Positions 1-12,639 of a stretch of 64,000 nucleotides of DNA are shown in pieces. The notes beneath the pieces were generated by a model, which saw nothing but the letters and a program-made list of their open reading frames with translations, was not told where the DNA came from and ran no database searches. This DNA comes from Onchocerca volvulus (lineage: Eukaryota > Nematoda > Chromadorea > Rhabditida > Onchocercidae): positions 3,162,001 through 3,226,000 of the forward strand of contig HG738137.1 of assembly GCA_000499405.2 (NCBI GenBank). The letters are read 5' to 3'. The position numbers and the translations under genes were made by a program. Position 1 is the stretch's first letter, and every line of letters starts with the position of its first letter.

Positions 1-1393
1 GTCAAGTCATTATCATTTTAGCATTGCGAAAATACCTACTTCAGAATGATAATAAAAAAATTCAAACAATGTCCGCTCAAGTTTCAATCCGTAATATAAA
101 TTCCGATAAGCATTTCATGAATGTCGTTGAAACATAATAAAAATTAATTGAACAAAGAATCATTTTTGTGTACTTTTATTCGAAGCAAGAAAAAACTAAA
201 GCATCTATAAATATTGACAAATGTACAACACTTCAACAACAATTTCTTTTGTAGCAATCGAAACAAAACAATGAAAAAACAAGCCGAATTTTGTCATGAA
301 TCAATTGCGAAAAGATGTACCGCTGCGTGAAAATGTGGAAAACAAATTACAATAAAATCCCCAGATCACAGTATATTAAAATTCATAAAACTGTTAACCA
401 GAAGAAGAAAAGAAATCATATTCAAGCACTAATGCAAAAAGAAAAAGAAAGTAAAAGCACAAAAATCCATAAAAGGATAATTTATTTCCAGATCTATTTG
501 TCTTCTGCACCTATTTTTTGTGTACGCTTGCAATAATTTTTGCCTTACTTAACAGGTTAGCAGAGCAAAAACTGTCGCAAATACACATGAAAAATAGATG
601 CAAAAGACAAATACATTTAGAAATTTTTGAATGATAATAAACTTATACTGAGCTTTTAGAATTAGTAGTACAACACAATATTACAGCACAGCATAAAAAA
701 CAGAATAGTGAATCACTGGAAAAGCAACATACTCCGACGATATTTAAGCACAAAACATTTTCATAAAATTCTAGTGCTGTGATATTTAATAAATTCGAAA
801 ATCTCACGTTTCATGTTTCAAAGACAATCAAAATCACAAAAAACAATAATATTTCACAAACAATAAACGGAAGAAAAACAACTACAAAACTTAATCGTTT
901 AAAAATATCGTTAAAAATATGTCAAACATAAAAAGAAAAAAAAAGATTAATTAAAGCAAAGAATCAATTTTTCCCCACATTTATCAATTATTTACTCTAA
1001 CTCAATGAGTTTAAAACAATAATCTGAAGATTTCAGAAAATATAAAAAATGAAAAAAGAAGAAAAATAAAATATAATGAACAGATACTGCGAAAATAAGG
1101 GAATAGAGCGAATAAAGGAAATATCCGTAAGAAGTAAACAATTATTCCGATTTAAGTAAAAGATAATTATAAGTTCCAAATCACTTCTTAACAAAAAAGA
1201 AAAAAAAAATCTAATCCAAATTTTTTAGGAAAAAACTTTGGAATTTTTTTTATTTTGTAGTAACAGCTTCCAACTTTTGGTAGTGCAAAGAGATTTATAT
1301 TCAATGTATAAACAAAATAAGTATTTTAGAGAATAATTAACATCCTAACTGGCAATATTTCATTTATGGACAAACAAACAAGCGAAAAGATTT
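1..1393. other. intergenic, downstream of the Axin gene
   Basis: AT-rich sequence with no reading frame I can support. It lies 3' of the minus-strand Axin gene and may hold its 3' UTR. The short open frame near 315-536 is lysine-rich and looks like chance translation of A-rich DNA. Confidence 0.6.
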
Positions 1394-1398
1394 TTATT
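1393..1398 (-). terminator. AATAAA poly(A) signal overlapping the Axin stop codon
   Basis: On the minus strand the final codons read GAA TAA AAA, so a perfect AATAAA hexamer starts inside the last sense codon and contains the stop. If it is used, the 3' UTR would be only 10-20 bases; other signals further downstream remain possible. Confidence 0.35.
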
Positions 1399-4300
1399 CG
1401 GAGTCAGAGACTGATTTGCATTCAGCTGTTATGCGACCTTCATATATTGGTAATATTGTTGCATCGTCATTCACAAGAAGCAACTGGTAAGGTGAATTAC
1501 CGTCTTCACAGGCGGTCTTGAAATAAAATCTGAAACTGATGAAGCAATAGAAATCGAATATTATTCAGAAATATTTTAAGGAAAAGATTTATACAATCTA
1601 ATGTTGAGCAAAATATATGCTACCGTATCAAGATTTCATTATATTTAATGATTTCAAAAAAAATGGAATTTTTTAATGATTATACAGAAAACTAACTGTA
1701 AACTTGATTTTGATGAAATTCCTAAGTATTTACGAAATTCTCGAAATGTGATTGGATGTGTCGGAACATGCGCAACCACTGGTACACGTCCTTTCTCTTT
1801 GTAGCTAATAGTCACCAGTTGTTTTGAATCCGTTCCTCCTCGTGAACGTCTAAACAATAAGCAAAAACTTTTTTTTTTTTTTTAAATGTTTTTAAAAAAT
1901 GAAATGAGAACAATTGAAACCAAAAAATCAGATGTTATGAGAATAAAAAAGCAAGAAGAACATTGATATATGTAAGCAACATCTTCAAATGCAACAATAC
2001 AGTGAACTTACGATAGTGAATTGAAGTCGTGATGTTGCTTATGACTGCTTCTACGGCCTGAACTACTGTTACTTGCACAACTTCCATATGAAAGCATTCG
2101 TGCTTTTTGAAAGATAGCAGCGCGTGCTGCATCATCACGTTCACTTACAGATGACGGAGCCATCGATTCAATACCGGACGTATCATAAATAGCCATAGAC
2201 TTCATGTCACATCTATAAATATATTCAACAGAATGCGAATCCTTTCATTTTCTATAAAATGTTAAAATCCAAACAACAAATTCTATTTAACTAATTGAAT
2301 GTCTTATACAATCTTTCCTGTTTTAGTCTTGATTAATAAAAGATATAAATATGATTTAAGAGCTTTCAATCGAGATGCAATTATTGTAGAAGTCTGATGA
2401 GCACGAAATATTTTTGCACAGTGTCAAATTAACAATAAAAGTTCATTGCACATGTAAAACAAGTGTTAGTTCTTTAACATTTCTTAGTAAATGTAGAGAT
2501 AAATAAATGAAAATTTACCAATGGATTTTTAAAGTCAACTTACCGTGCTCCTTTCAGTATCACAGGATTAACATTTGTCATTCGATTATGTCGATTAATT
2601 GGTGGTGGTGCAAAGCCATTTGTACTATAGGGATTCGGTGCATAAAATACATTAGCTATGGGTGAAGCCACATACTGTCGGAAGTGTTCTGGTGAGCTTG
2701 ATCCTAAAAATAGAGGAAACAAAGTGTTATTATAAGAGATACACTATTCGCATAGATATCAGAAGCTGACGGTGGAAAAAACAGTATCAAATTTTACTAT
2801 GATTGATTCTATTTTTATCTTTTAAAAAAAGATATACTTGGTGATCGTCGTCGAAAACGGAGTGATTGAGCATTGAGGGAATCTGGGGAATGATAAGATG
2901 GTGATGGTTTGCTAGAATCATCAGCCATTCTTTGTCGTACATATCGTTCCAGTTCATCGTCTTCTTCAGCAACTGTTGGTTCAACATCATTCACAACTTC
3001 GCGTGCAGAGCACTTACGACTCTGCAGGAAATATCAGGCAGTCAGTTTACTTGAATGGATTTTGAAAGATTTGAAAATATTAAAAAAAAAAAATGAATTT
3101 CTATGTAATTACTTCCTATTGAAAGCAATTGCAGTTTACCTCAATAGCACGAAGCTGCTGACTCATAACATCATTCCTCTTCCGACGGGCACTTAAAACA
3201 TTCAATTTTTCGATTAGTAGCGCAGCAAAAGCTCGCCGACCTTCTTCTGTACAGTGAGTGACCATCGATCCACCATCAACTCTTTCTACCCTCTGACCAT
3301 ATAATTCATAATTACTTTCTGCCTTTCTTTCACAAGTAATTAACGAGAAAAAAAATTGTATTCAGAATTTTTGAAACATCTTGCAGATAATGTATTGAAA
3401 TACAAAAGATAAATTCAGTCAAATTTTCGATTCTCTTCAAATTTGTTTCCTGAAAGCCCAGAAATTAAAATAAGTATACTTCAAGATACCGCTAATGTAT
3501 GCGTCGCTGGATTGCCTTTTAATTGCTCTTCCCGAATTGTACTTAATTTTACGGTTGGGTGCTGACCATTAGCATCACTTGAGAAAGTCGATGATACTGC
3601 AGAATCATTTTTACTAGTTGTTGCATTGCAGATGTATGGTGTTTTCATTACTGGTCGATATAATTTCTCCACTTCACTGCAATAGAAATCAATGAACTAA
3701 CCTAGTCTCCAACAGCACTTTACAGATAGAGAAAAGATTCTAGATAATCGAAGACATATGAACTTACTGCTGATGAAACTTTGAATTTTATTATATAACA
3801 GTATTGCTTAGTATTTTCAGTTGAAAAAAAAAAAAAAAAAAGTTCTTCAAAAGCTAACCTTTCACCTAATGTGGTTTCTCGCTCATGCTGTGTTTTCAGT
3901 AACATTTCGGCAGTAAGGGTTGGTTGACAAGGATATGATTTCCGTTGTTTGCGACTCGATGTCAGTGAAGAAGAAATACGAAGTGGTTTTGATGTATACT
4001 CATCCATTCGATTGTAGGCGTCAATAAACTCTTCGGAAGAAACAAACTGAGCATGTTGTTGTCGCAGATACTGCTCTACCGGTAGAATTACACAGTCGAA
4101 AACTGTTGGATCCGGCTCATTAGCCGAAAAGTTATGAACTCGAAAGCTAACTTCTCGTCGAAGATCCTAAAATACTCGAATCTATATTATTTAATAGGAT
4201 TACATGACCATTCAGGCAATATCTTCTAATGCTGATTACTTTCGATTATTTTATCCAAATTATTTTCTGGTTGGTCTAGAAATTAGCAACATAAAGCTAA

Positions 4301-4984
4301 ATGATTACTCTGATTGGAATAAATAATATTAAGCAGAAACAAAATACCTCGTGTAAAAACGAACAAACACCGGTTTTTAAACTGATGTATTTCTGATGTA
4401 AACTACGTGCAAGTTCTGCAGCACGAGCATTCTTCATCGTGCACATATTTCTTAAACATTTCAAACAATAATACGAGATGAGATTATAAGGAAAACAAAA
4501 ATAATATGCATAGAGATTTCAGTGTAAACGATTGATTATAAACGCCTTACTAATGCCTAACTAATGATTGTTAAAAGGAATTTATCTTTATAACTGCAGT
4601 ATAGCTATCAAAATCAAAATTTGGCTATCTAATAAAAATGTCATCAGTAGAGTGTAAAACTGAAGCTGGAACTCATGCAGCAGGAAAGATGCTTCGTGAG
4701 AAAGCCTGTAATCTATGATGAGTTCGATCTGCAAAGTGACCTATATCGACGATCCAGGATGATAAGGTACTTAAGTTTCTGAATGACACTTAGAATGATA
4801 AAATATTCAAGTTTCTGAATGACACTTACTTGTAAGCTATGATTGCAAAGTGCAAGTTAATCGGATGTTCGGCTAGCGATGATTCATTCTTCATCCATTT
4901 CTTGAATGCTTCTAAAGCATCGCGATCTTCGAGCACATTCTCGAGTTTTTGAGACCAACGATGTCGATCTTCTGTTGGTCCCAT
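1394..4984 (-). CDS. pry-1: Axin (RGS + DIX scaffold of the beta-catenin destruction complex), PRY-1-like
   Basis: Axin holds GSK3, APC and beta-catenin together in the cytoplasm and so restrains Wnt signalling. I read ten exons (high to low coordinate): 4830-4984, 4348-4450, 3859-4166, 3490-3676, 3140-3292, 2838-3021, 2544-2703, 2012-2212, 1697-1849, 1394-1529. They total 1740 bases in one frame, 579 residues, close to the length I recall for C. elegans PRY-1. The first three exons encode an RGS domain (EDRDALEAFKKWMKN; LRREVSFRVHNFSANEPDP; VILPVEQYLRQQ). The exons at 3140-3292 and 2838-3021 carry a segment like the vertebrate Axin stretch after the RGS domain (FAALLIEKLNVLSARRK). The last two exons make the C-terminal DIX domain (FREFRKYLG; FYFKTACEDG; ILPIYEGRI), which polymerises in Axin and Dishevelled. 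The ATG lies 11 bases after a TTTATAG acceptor, fitting spliced-leader addition. A canonical beta-catenin-binding helix was not recognised, as in the divergent nematode Axins. Confidence 0.9.
4767..4829 (-). repeat. tandem duplication spanning the Axin exon 1 donor
   Basis: A 26-base segment just inside intron 1 (4804-4829) recurs at 4768-4793 with three differences. The copy next to exon 1 has the working GTAAGT; the distal copy reads CTAAGT, so its donor is dead. Confidence 0.7.
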
Positions 4985-6489
4985 TCTCGATCTTCTATAA
5001 ATATCAAAAGGATTATCTCTTCATGGATAATCTTCCCCAAAAACACTGCTCAACTCCTTGATTAAATCTCTTATAAACACAGCTAGCAGTAGCAGCAGCA
5101 GCAACCTATCTTAACCCAGCCTGTTCAATCCTTCTCTCCTCATTTCAAGATCTGTCGGGAATATATCCTTCCGGAACAATTATCTGGCACAAATTCCCTT
5201 GAAATCCACTGATATTAAATCGAAATTACTTTCTCCCTCGTCGCAACTCCCTCCTTCATTCCTCCAGATCGGCGTCGAAATTTCAGATAGATTCTGAAAA
5301 TGCGATATTTCCTGCAGGAGATGCCATTAGAAGCGGCAATTTGAAATGAAAGAAGAATTGAACAAGTTGGAGATGCGATGATATGATAATGCGCGAAAAG
5401 ATAAAATCCATTCGCTCGTTTCACTTCCATCATCGATGACTATATCGGGAAGATTGGGATGAACCATAGATCAAAGGTCAAGTGAGAACATATGCAATGT
5501 AATGACATTACATGCTGACTTGAGATTTTTGGAGAAAATATTTGGAGAAGAAATCTTCGAGATGGAATTCTAGCTTGAAGTAAGATTGGGTAGTAATTTC
5601 AAGTTTTAAATCAGATTGTGGTACTTTGGTAATTTTAATGGATCGTAGGATTATTAGCATAAAATCCTGGTGGTATCACTACACTGTCCCTTCCATCTAT
5701 GTATTTTTTTAGGATAAGTTCTAACAAGAAACAAATAGTTCATTTTAGATATGATTATATTTTACAGAGACAAATAACAGTTTTTAATAATAATTATCAG
5801 TAATTAAATAAAGAATGTATAGTTATAGTTGGACAATAATTGTGATTTGGAAATTTTAAAAATTAACGAAATATCAAAAAGTATAGAAGGTAGAATACAG
5901 AATTGATGCCATTCTATTCGGAGAAGTTAACAAGATGAAATAGTCATTTTTCTAAGTGCTTAACACACAAAAAACTCCAATATGATCAAGAAAAACAGTA
6001 AGTTCTAGCAAGAATCAATCATAAATCGATCAGATCAGCGATCCTTGCTAATTGTGTTATCATTAATTTTCAAATGTTCACATCATTAAAATCACTTTTC
6101 GATGAGCTGCTCTGATTTTATGCAAAAACTTCTAAACTATCTATTCTCATCTTTGCCAGTTTTATTTTTCAGAAAAGACAATATATCTTGCTATCAGAGG
6201 TTATTATCAAAATTTCTTGCTATCAACGATTTATCGATGAATCTGATCCAATTTTTTTGTAGCCTTAATAATTGCATCTAAAAGTTAACTTCAGTCTCTC
6301 GATATTATGATTATAATTCCTTCGATTGACATTTGCAAGCTAATCATTCTTTTTTACATTCTTTTCAACCAAAATTTTCTTTCTAGCATTCTGCATGCCA
6401 ATCGAAACAATTTGGCAATCAATTTAATTGCAAGTAATGAATGTTTGCTTGATTATAATACTACTCGTTGCAACCATCATTTATTGATA
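4985..6489. other. intergenic between the Axin and FAXC-like genes
   Basis: Probably holds the Axin promoter on the minus strand. The stretch 5210-5450 is less AT-rich than its surroundings and has an open frame of 72 codons on the minus strand, but it matches nothing I know. A frame of 107 codons on the plus strand at 6307-6630 overlaps the antisense last exon of the next gene and is rejected as a shadow. Confidence 0.5.
6480..6485 (-). terminator. AATAAA poly(A) signal of the FAXC-like gene
   Basis: A perfect minus-strand AATAAA begins four bases after the TGA of the FAXC-like gene, which predicts a very short 3' UTR. Confidence 0.45.
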
Positions 6490-9482
6490 TCACTGCAAAT
6501 GACGATCGGTATTTTCGGTATTAAGAGACAGTGTTTTGCATGCTTCATCCCAATCTTTCCAATACATTTCACGCATTTGTTGGATGAAAGCGATCAAATT
6601 TGGAGTAGTTTTTTCCATGTATTTCGGTAAAACATCAGTATTCAGTGGCGAATACAATATTTGAGTCAAGTTGCCGAAAGCAATCGCATCCAGCTGAAAT
6701 AATCTCACGTTTACTGACTAAGTAATTTCGATGATTTGCCGGATGGTACCAATGAAACCACCAAAGTTACCTATTCAAAAATATTGGTTTTAATTTCGAG
6801 ACTCCGCATGTGCCTGAATTGATAATTTCATCTATGTTGGAGTAAAGAAATCAGGCAGAATTAATCTTACAAAGATCTATCCTTCCGATTTCTTGACTTC
6901 ACAATAATTAACAAAACGTATTTGACGAAATTTTAAACTTTAATATTTTTGTAATTCCGTGAAAAAAACTCACCGTAGTGGGTGTTGAACCAAAAAAGTA
7001 CTTCTTATCACCAAGAAAAGTGGATAATGCTGTTAAATCTTTCTTTGCAATGTCTTCGACTTCATCAAGTGAATGTCTGCCAATTCCTTGCGCATCGCAA
7101 TATTTCCAAAGCTATAAAATATCTCAATCTCATCAACATTGCATTCAATGAAAAATGTTTCAATTCAATGTTTTAACATCACAGTGATATGATATCAACT
7201 CTGGCAATCATGCATCATATCTTTTATGATAACAGGTAAACAATAATTATTTTCATTATAAAAATACCTTTTTCCGTAAATATTCCATTAATATAAATTG
7301 GAAATAAGCTTTTTTAGCACCTCTGAAATGCCTGATTATGCCTTTCTCTGTTGCCAGAAATTTATTGTTTCTCGCTCGATTGTAAACTACGATCCTATAA
7401 AAGAACATAGGAAATATTGACTGAATATAAATAAATGACTATGAAAACATCGATAGATTTCTAGTAGAATAAGGATTCTAATCTATCTCAAATGGCATTC
7501 CTGGACTGATTATATCTATGTCCAAAAATCTCATGCAACTCTTTTAAACCGTTTTCAACTCTTCCAACCTCTGAACCGTTTTCTTCATCCAGCAAAGGTA
7601 AGGTTTAAAAAAATATAAAAGGAGAGGAAAGTGAAATTTTGATTCTGGAAAACATAAACAAGGAGAAAGAAAAATACAACTTGTGGTTACTTTTGTGCTA
7701 GAAAATACAAGAAACCGTTTTTTGATACAAATCGCATTCCATCGGAATAAAATGATTGAAAGGAATCAACATATGAACAAGGAATCATCTTTAATTGAAA
7801 TTCCATAAAATAATATTTGCAGAAAAAGATTATTATTCACATGAACTATTGACTAAAAAAATCAACGAATTTCAAAAAATTGATAGATTTCATGAGATAA
7901 TTAAAAAAATGCTTTTTTTAAATTACCATCTTATAGATTCCTCAAGGAGATAAGTAAAGGCTCGAGCTTGTGCTTTTTCCATTGCATTCAATCGCTCGTC
8001 CAAATCAACCTGGAATTAAAAAATAAGAAAAAGGATACAATGAAAAAATTCCAGAATGAAAAAGCCTAAAATCTTCATTTATTATGCTCATAATGCTTGT
8101 TTCAGAAAGACAAAATTGAAAAAATGATTTAGAAAAAAAACATATTATTGCCAGCAATTTTAAAATAAATCAATTTTGTTTGTACAAATTTGTAGAAATG
8201 ACAAAATTTTAAGAAATGAACCTTAAAGGTTCGAGTAAGATGTTCGATACATTGATTACTGTCGGGTATTTGCCGTCCGTTCAGTTCAATGAATGGGATT
8301 TGTCGTTTGGACGAAAATTTCGTGAATTCATTGCTGATATTCTGCAAAATTATGATCAAATGCAAATAAACCACTTGTTCGCTCATATCTAGCAGTTCAT
8401 TTCCTTCCAAATATCGGACATTTGCACTAAGTTTTTGATCCTTCTTGATTCTTCTAGATGGTAATGATTCGTCTGAATCCTTTTTTACGCTTATTTTTGT
8501 GCAATAAAAATGCGAATAGAATGAAACCTCATAGTTGTTCCATTTCTTCATTGAAATACAAGATAAAAAATAGGTTTTAAATCAGGTTGTGAACTTTGGC
8601 ATTTTTATGCATTCCAGGTTTATTAGCGAAAGCAGAAAATGTAGAGACGATGTTGCCGCAACAACTTTTTGTTGGCCGCTTAACAATTTCTTTTGCTTTG
8701 AAATATCCGACAAATACAATATTGTGAAGAAATATTATTTGTACTCACTAAGATTAAAAATGCATGGTCAAAATTCTGAGAATCCTAGAATCTGTATCAA
8801 GGTCAAAGGTATGTATTCTAGAGCATTCCAGAGTTTTCTCTCGAGCTGAACCTAGATATACAAAGTTTAAAATAAAGCAAGAAAGAAGACTGCAAATCAT
8901 AATTACCGAGTGCACAGTCTGAACTTCAGATACAATATTATCACCTATCCAAATCATTCAAATTTTTAAAATCTTTGACTAGAGATTCATTTATTGTCAC
9001 GGACTCTTGCTCGATGCTTTTTAAAAGAAATGGTAGTACCTATCGAACAACTGAATAAAAAAAAACATTATTGTCTCATTATTCCGCAAGAGAAGGAGAT
9101 GAATACAGCATATCAAACCAATTTCCCGCGTTATATTCAAAATTTTGAACAAAAATTTGCCAAAATTAGAAGTGTATTTTAAAAGCGAAGTTAGGAGTTA
9201 GTGATGATATCTATTCTGCGATCAGACAGATCTAAAGCGAGCAATAGCAGAATGCAAATGAGTTTTCATAGTTCGATTTTATCTAAATTCTCTGAAATCT
9301 ATTATAAAGAACTATTGAATGATAATTAATCTTACCGAATACGGAATTTTAGCCATTCGAAGCCAAGTTTCCAATTTTAAGGAAAACATTGATAAATTTG
9401 GAATACATCCTGCTCGAGGGAATTGAATCAAATATACATGATCTCGTTGCCAATCTCGTTTCAATAGAGAAGGTGTTGGCAT
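6490..9482 (-). CDS. FAXC-like (failed axon connections / CDR) protein with glutathione-transferase fold
   Basis: Six exons: 9336-9482, 8222-8341, 7927-8009, 7268-7394, 6974-7111, 6490-6693. They total 819 bases, 272 residues, in one open frame. The N-terminal thioredoxin-like half has the family hallmark of QFPRAG, then IPNLSMFSLKLETWLRMAK, then QIPFIELNG. The C-terminal helical half has FLGDKKYFFGSTPTTLDAIA, where family members have a very similar LLGDKKY..G....TLDA block. FAXC and nematode CDR proteins are related to metaxins and to glutathione transferases; Drosophila Fax acts in axon growth and C. elegans CDR proteins are cadmium-responsive. The catalytic serine, tyrosine or cysteine of an active transferase is not evident, so enzymatic activity should not be assumed. 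Telling FAXC from CDR needs a tree. The start ATG is the only one near the conserved DWQRDHVYLIQFPRA block. Confidence 0.85.
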
Positions 9483-11480
9483 AGTGTCAAGAATGAAAAT
9501 ATTTCGCAGTTAATTTCAAAATAAATTAACAAGTTGAAAATGAACAAAAATTAAAATCGGTGATTTTAATGATTCTGAAACTGATAGGAGTACTGCTAGG
9601 CATCAACAAATTATAAAATTGCTTGTTCACAACACCAGTCAACTATGTCATGAGCAGGTTTCACAGCATGTCATCCATTATATCACGAGCAGGTTTCACT
9701 ACACATCATTCTCGATCGGCAGAAATATAGTGGTAATGGTAAAAGAAGTGATACTAATAGGAACATTAGTGGTGGAAGAATGTATCATCAAAGATCGAAC
9801 GGTTGTCAGTTAAAGTGAGGGGTGGTTAATTGGTTGATTGATCGATTTTTGTGTGCGTGGTAAAAGGGAGCTGAAACGATGAACAGAAAATAGTTGCGAC
9901 GTCGCAGGAATGTCGCACCATATCATTTCGTTTCTATCGCAAAACTATCTTAAACTTCAAGTTTAATTATCGAAACATTCATCGTATAAGTATTCTTTAA
10001 AAAAAATCAATTGGATTTTTTAAAAAATTTAGAGACAGTATCGATTTAATATATCTTGCAACAAAAACTTCAATTTTTTCTAATAATTTCTGATCATGGC
10101 TGATTATTCATTCCGATCATCTCCATCATCAGTGTCCGATTATCTTCTTTCCTCATAATGATTGATATAATATAAACATAATGTGCCTGCATTTTTGACA
10201 ATAATTTTATTACCAGTTCCTTTCTTTTCATCAAAAAAAAAAAAAAAAAACCAGATGAAGTAATATGGAACTTCCAATGGGCAATTTAACTAGTTGGCAA
10301 CTTCTTTCCCAGAGTAATAGGTATTTATCAAACCTACAAATGATATTGCTGATACTAATGCAACCGTTATCTATCTATCTAGAAAAATGGAAATGTAAAT
10401 GCTACCTGTTACTCCGAACGAATCTCCAGAACTTCTCCACTGATTCTTTTCGAATTTTGACACAATCTTGTATCCCAATAGGCCATCATTTTTAGATAGA
10501 CATTCTTACTTTTTTTTCACGATGTCACGTCCGTGACAACTTAAAATAAGTGAAGAGACGGAGTTTATTGACTCTGCTTTCCTTTTTTTCTCTCATCCTC
10601 CTTCCACCTCCCATTTCTCTCTCTCTTTTGCTATGCTTATTACATTACGTGGATTTATCCAAGGAAAGAAGGAAAAAAATGATAAAAAGAATTAAAATGC
10701 TTTCTGATATGGCATATAAATATGAAAATTTTTGCATTTGTAACGAATCTGAATTCAAATACCTGTTAAAATTTGAATTTGAAATTCTTTTTCTTTCATA
10801 AAAATTGGCTTAATTTGTTCGGAAAAAGGCATCAATTTAAAGTTAAGTAAATTTTATTACGTATGTTCTAAATAATTCTTAGGATCAAGCTTCTTGTTCA
10901 ATATCTCTCCTCTGATTTAATTTAGTGTAAATTTAATGCCAAAATATATTAACTTATAACTTTCTTCATTTTTCCATGGATTAAATATTCAAATCCATCA
11001 GGAGTATTGATGACTCATAATTTAATATAATTAATACTAAGTTTTTCTTTTTTAAATGTCAAAAAAAACTTTGCAACGATACGCGACTTGCAGCAAAAAA
11101 ATTAATGAGCAATGTCGTATAGGGCAACAAACTTTACAGGACCTTTCAAAGGTGAAGATGTCCTTATTCCTCTCACTCCCATGATTCCGATGGAAATGCC
11201 ATCTCAATTTAAGATATTTTAATTCGCAATTCGATTAGCGTTTGAAATCACCATCAACAAAGCTAAGGATCAGTCTTTAGAATTGTGCAGTTTGGATCTA
11301 GAGACGGATTGCTTTTCAATGGACAATTATTTGTTGCGTGTTCTAGAGTCGGCAGTCAGACAATCTCTATATCTACACAGACAATGGAACACGAAAAATA
11401 TTGTATATCCACAAGTATTATGAAATTAAACATACTGGATTTAGATCAAAGTTGACAGATGTCAAATAGCGCCATGACAA
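9483..11480. other. intergenic upstream of the FAXC-like gene
   Basis: No supportable gene. It should contain the promoter of the minus-strand FAXC-like gene at its left end. Short open frames at 9619-9813, 10265-10495 and 10550-10801 lack splice signals, family motifs or codon bias. The last one begins with a hydrophobic run that resembles a signal peptide but is low-complexity. Confidence 0.5.
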
Positions 11481-11510
11481 TTATTGTAAGCTAGAAATAT
11501 TTAAGGTCAA

Positions 11511-11770
11511 GTGGCGCGACATAGTTCCAGAGAGACGAATAAACATGTTTATCGCCAAAACGCTCCAATTCACAGATAAACCACGAGGATCGACGCAGCA
11601 ACAGCAACAGTTCGAAGTTCCAAGGTTCCAGTTCGACAGTTCAAAGCGACAAAACAGAAGCAATAATCTGAATATTCACTTGAATAGTATTCTTCTCTAT
11701 TATCGACAAAGGAAAGAATAGTAGTCCAGTGATTAATTTGCCTCGATGTCCTCTGATAATTGCATCTTAC
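11511..11770 (+). repeat. dispersed repeat, short copy (A)
   Basis: Related to 37769-38655. The best-matched block is 11536-11594 (shared core AAACATGTTTA, then CGCCAAAA, GCTCC, ACAGATAAAC and TCGAC). A second block at the right end, about 11632-11765, matches 38519-38655 (shared TTCGACA, AAAGAATA, CCAGTGAT, TTCGAT-like and TAATTG). The middle of the long copy is missing here. Identity is moderate, so both copies are old. Orientation is the same in both. No clear terminal inverted repeats or target-site duplications were found. Confidence 0.55.
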
Positions 11771-12009
11771 GAAGAATCACTCTTCATCAATCAGTAAAAC
11801 CTTCCTCAGCAGCATTCATCTCTGTCAAACAAAACATGAAAATCTCTCATACCTATTGCTGACTTAGCCGAATCATAATAACAAGAATAAGTCTCCAATC
11901 CAACCAAACTACAAATCAAATTACAAAGTATTAATTTTTTTCCCTAACACTAGAAACATGCGCTTTCTCTTTTCTTTTTTTCCACTTAACCAGACTGAGC
12001 TACAGTAAC

Positions 12010-12269
12010 GCGGTATAAAAACATGAGCGTGTTCGAATGTAGCGTTGTGTCAAATTTTCAAAGCAATAGGTAAGGACTTTCCGATATCTAAAATTTTGAA
12101 TTAATATAGATAAGACGCGTGTTTAAGAACTTTTGGAGGTTCAAGATTTTTGAACAAACGAACATTGACATTTCTATTTATATAGATTAGCTGAAGCCGG
12201 ACACGCGAAACGTGGCTGGCCCCCATAGATTAACTGGACCGGCCACGCGAAGTGGCCGAATCCATCTAG
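12010..12269 (+). mobile_element. non-autonomous Helitron-like element; 3' end well defined, 5' end uncertain
   Basis: The right end has the signature of a Helitron. A perfect 6-bp GC hairpin with a 5-base loop (GGCCACGCGAAGTGGCC, 12241-12257) is followed 8 bases later by CTAG (12266-12269) and then a T. A second, degenerate copy of the same unit sits just upstream at 12186-12228, with a stem of nine pairs and one mismatch and the same CACGCGAA loop region. Both units start with TAGATTA. The upstream stretch (GGTATAAAAACATGAGCGTG, about 12012-12031) resembles the 5' part of animal Helitrons I remember, but the TC terminus was not placed. There is no room for a Rep/helicase gene, so this would be a non-autonomous copy. 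Confidence 0.55.
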
Positions 12270-12344
12270 TTACTAAAAAATTGCTTTAGCTTACAATTTC
12301 CAGAAATGAGGCATCGTCAAAGTTCATCACTGTTTGTTCTTTGG

Positions 12345-12499
12345 AACTTTCGTCTATTTTCCAATTTCAGAGGAAAAATTGTTCGAATTTAATTAAACAA
12401 ATAAATAAATTGCAGATTGAAACAAAATTTGAAAAAATTGGATTGAATTTAAGTTAAACTGAACTTACATAATTGAGCCAATTATCAAATTGTTATTTA
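12345..12499 (+). repeat. direct repeat, copy 1
   Basis: About 155 bases that recur at 12640-12798 in the same orientation with many substitutions. Shared landmarks include AACTTTCG, GAAAAATTGTT, AATTTAAGT, AAATTGAACTTA-like sequence and TAATTGAG. It starts about 75 bases after the Helitron-like end. Confidence 0.6.
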
Positions 12500-12639
12500 T
12501 ATGCTGATTAAAAAATACACCATAAGGACATTATCAAGAAGACTGATTTCAGACACATTACATTTGCACCTGGCTGTTTGTAACAATCGATTCATCCAAA
12601 ATTTTAACAACAATTTGAGTCGTAAAAGTTGTAAAACAA

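Noticed and set aside
6307..6630. 107-codon plus-strand frame
   Set aside because: It overlaps antisense to the last exon of the FAXC-like gene, whose frame is supported by family similarity.
8754..8957. Extra exon in FAXC-like intron 1
   Set aside because: Exons 9336-9482 and 8222-8341 join in phase and match the family without it.
10550..10801. 83-codon frame with a hydrophobic N-terminus resembling a secreted peptide
   Set aside because: The hydrophobic part is a translated CT-rich tract and the rest is AT-rich; no second line of evidence.
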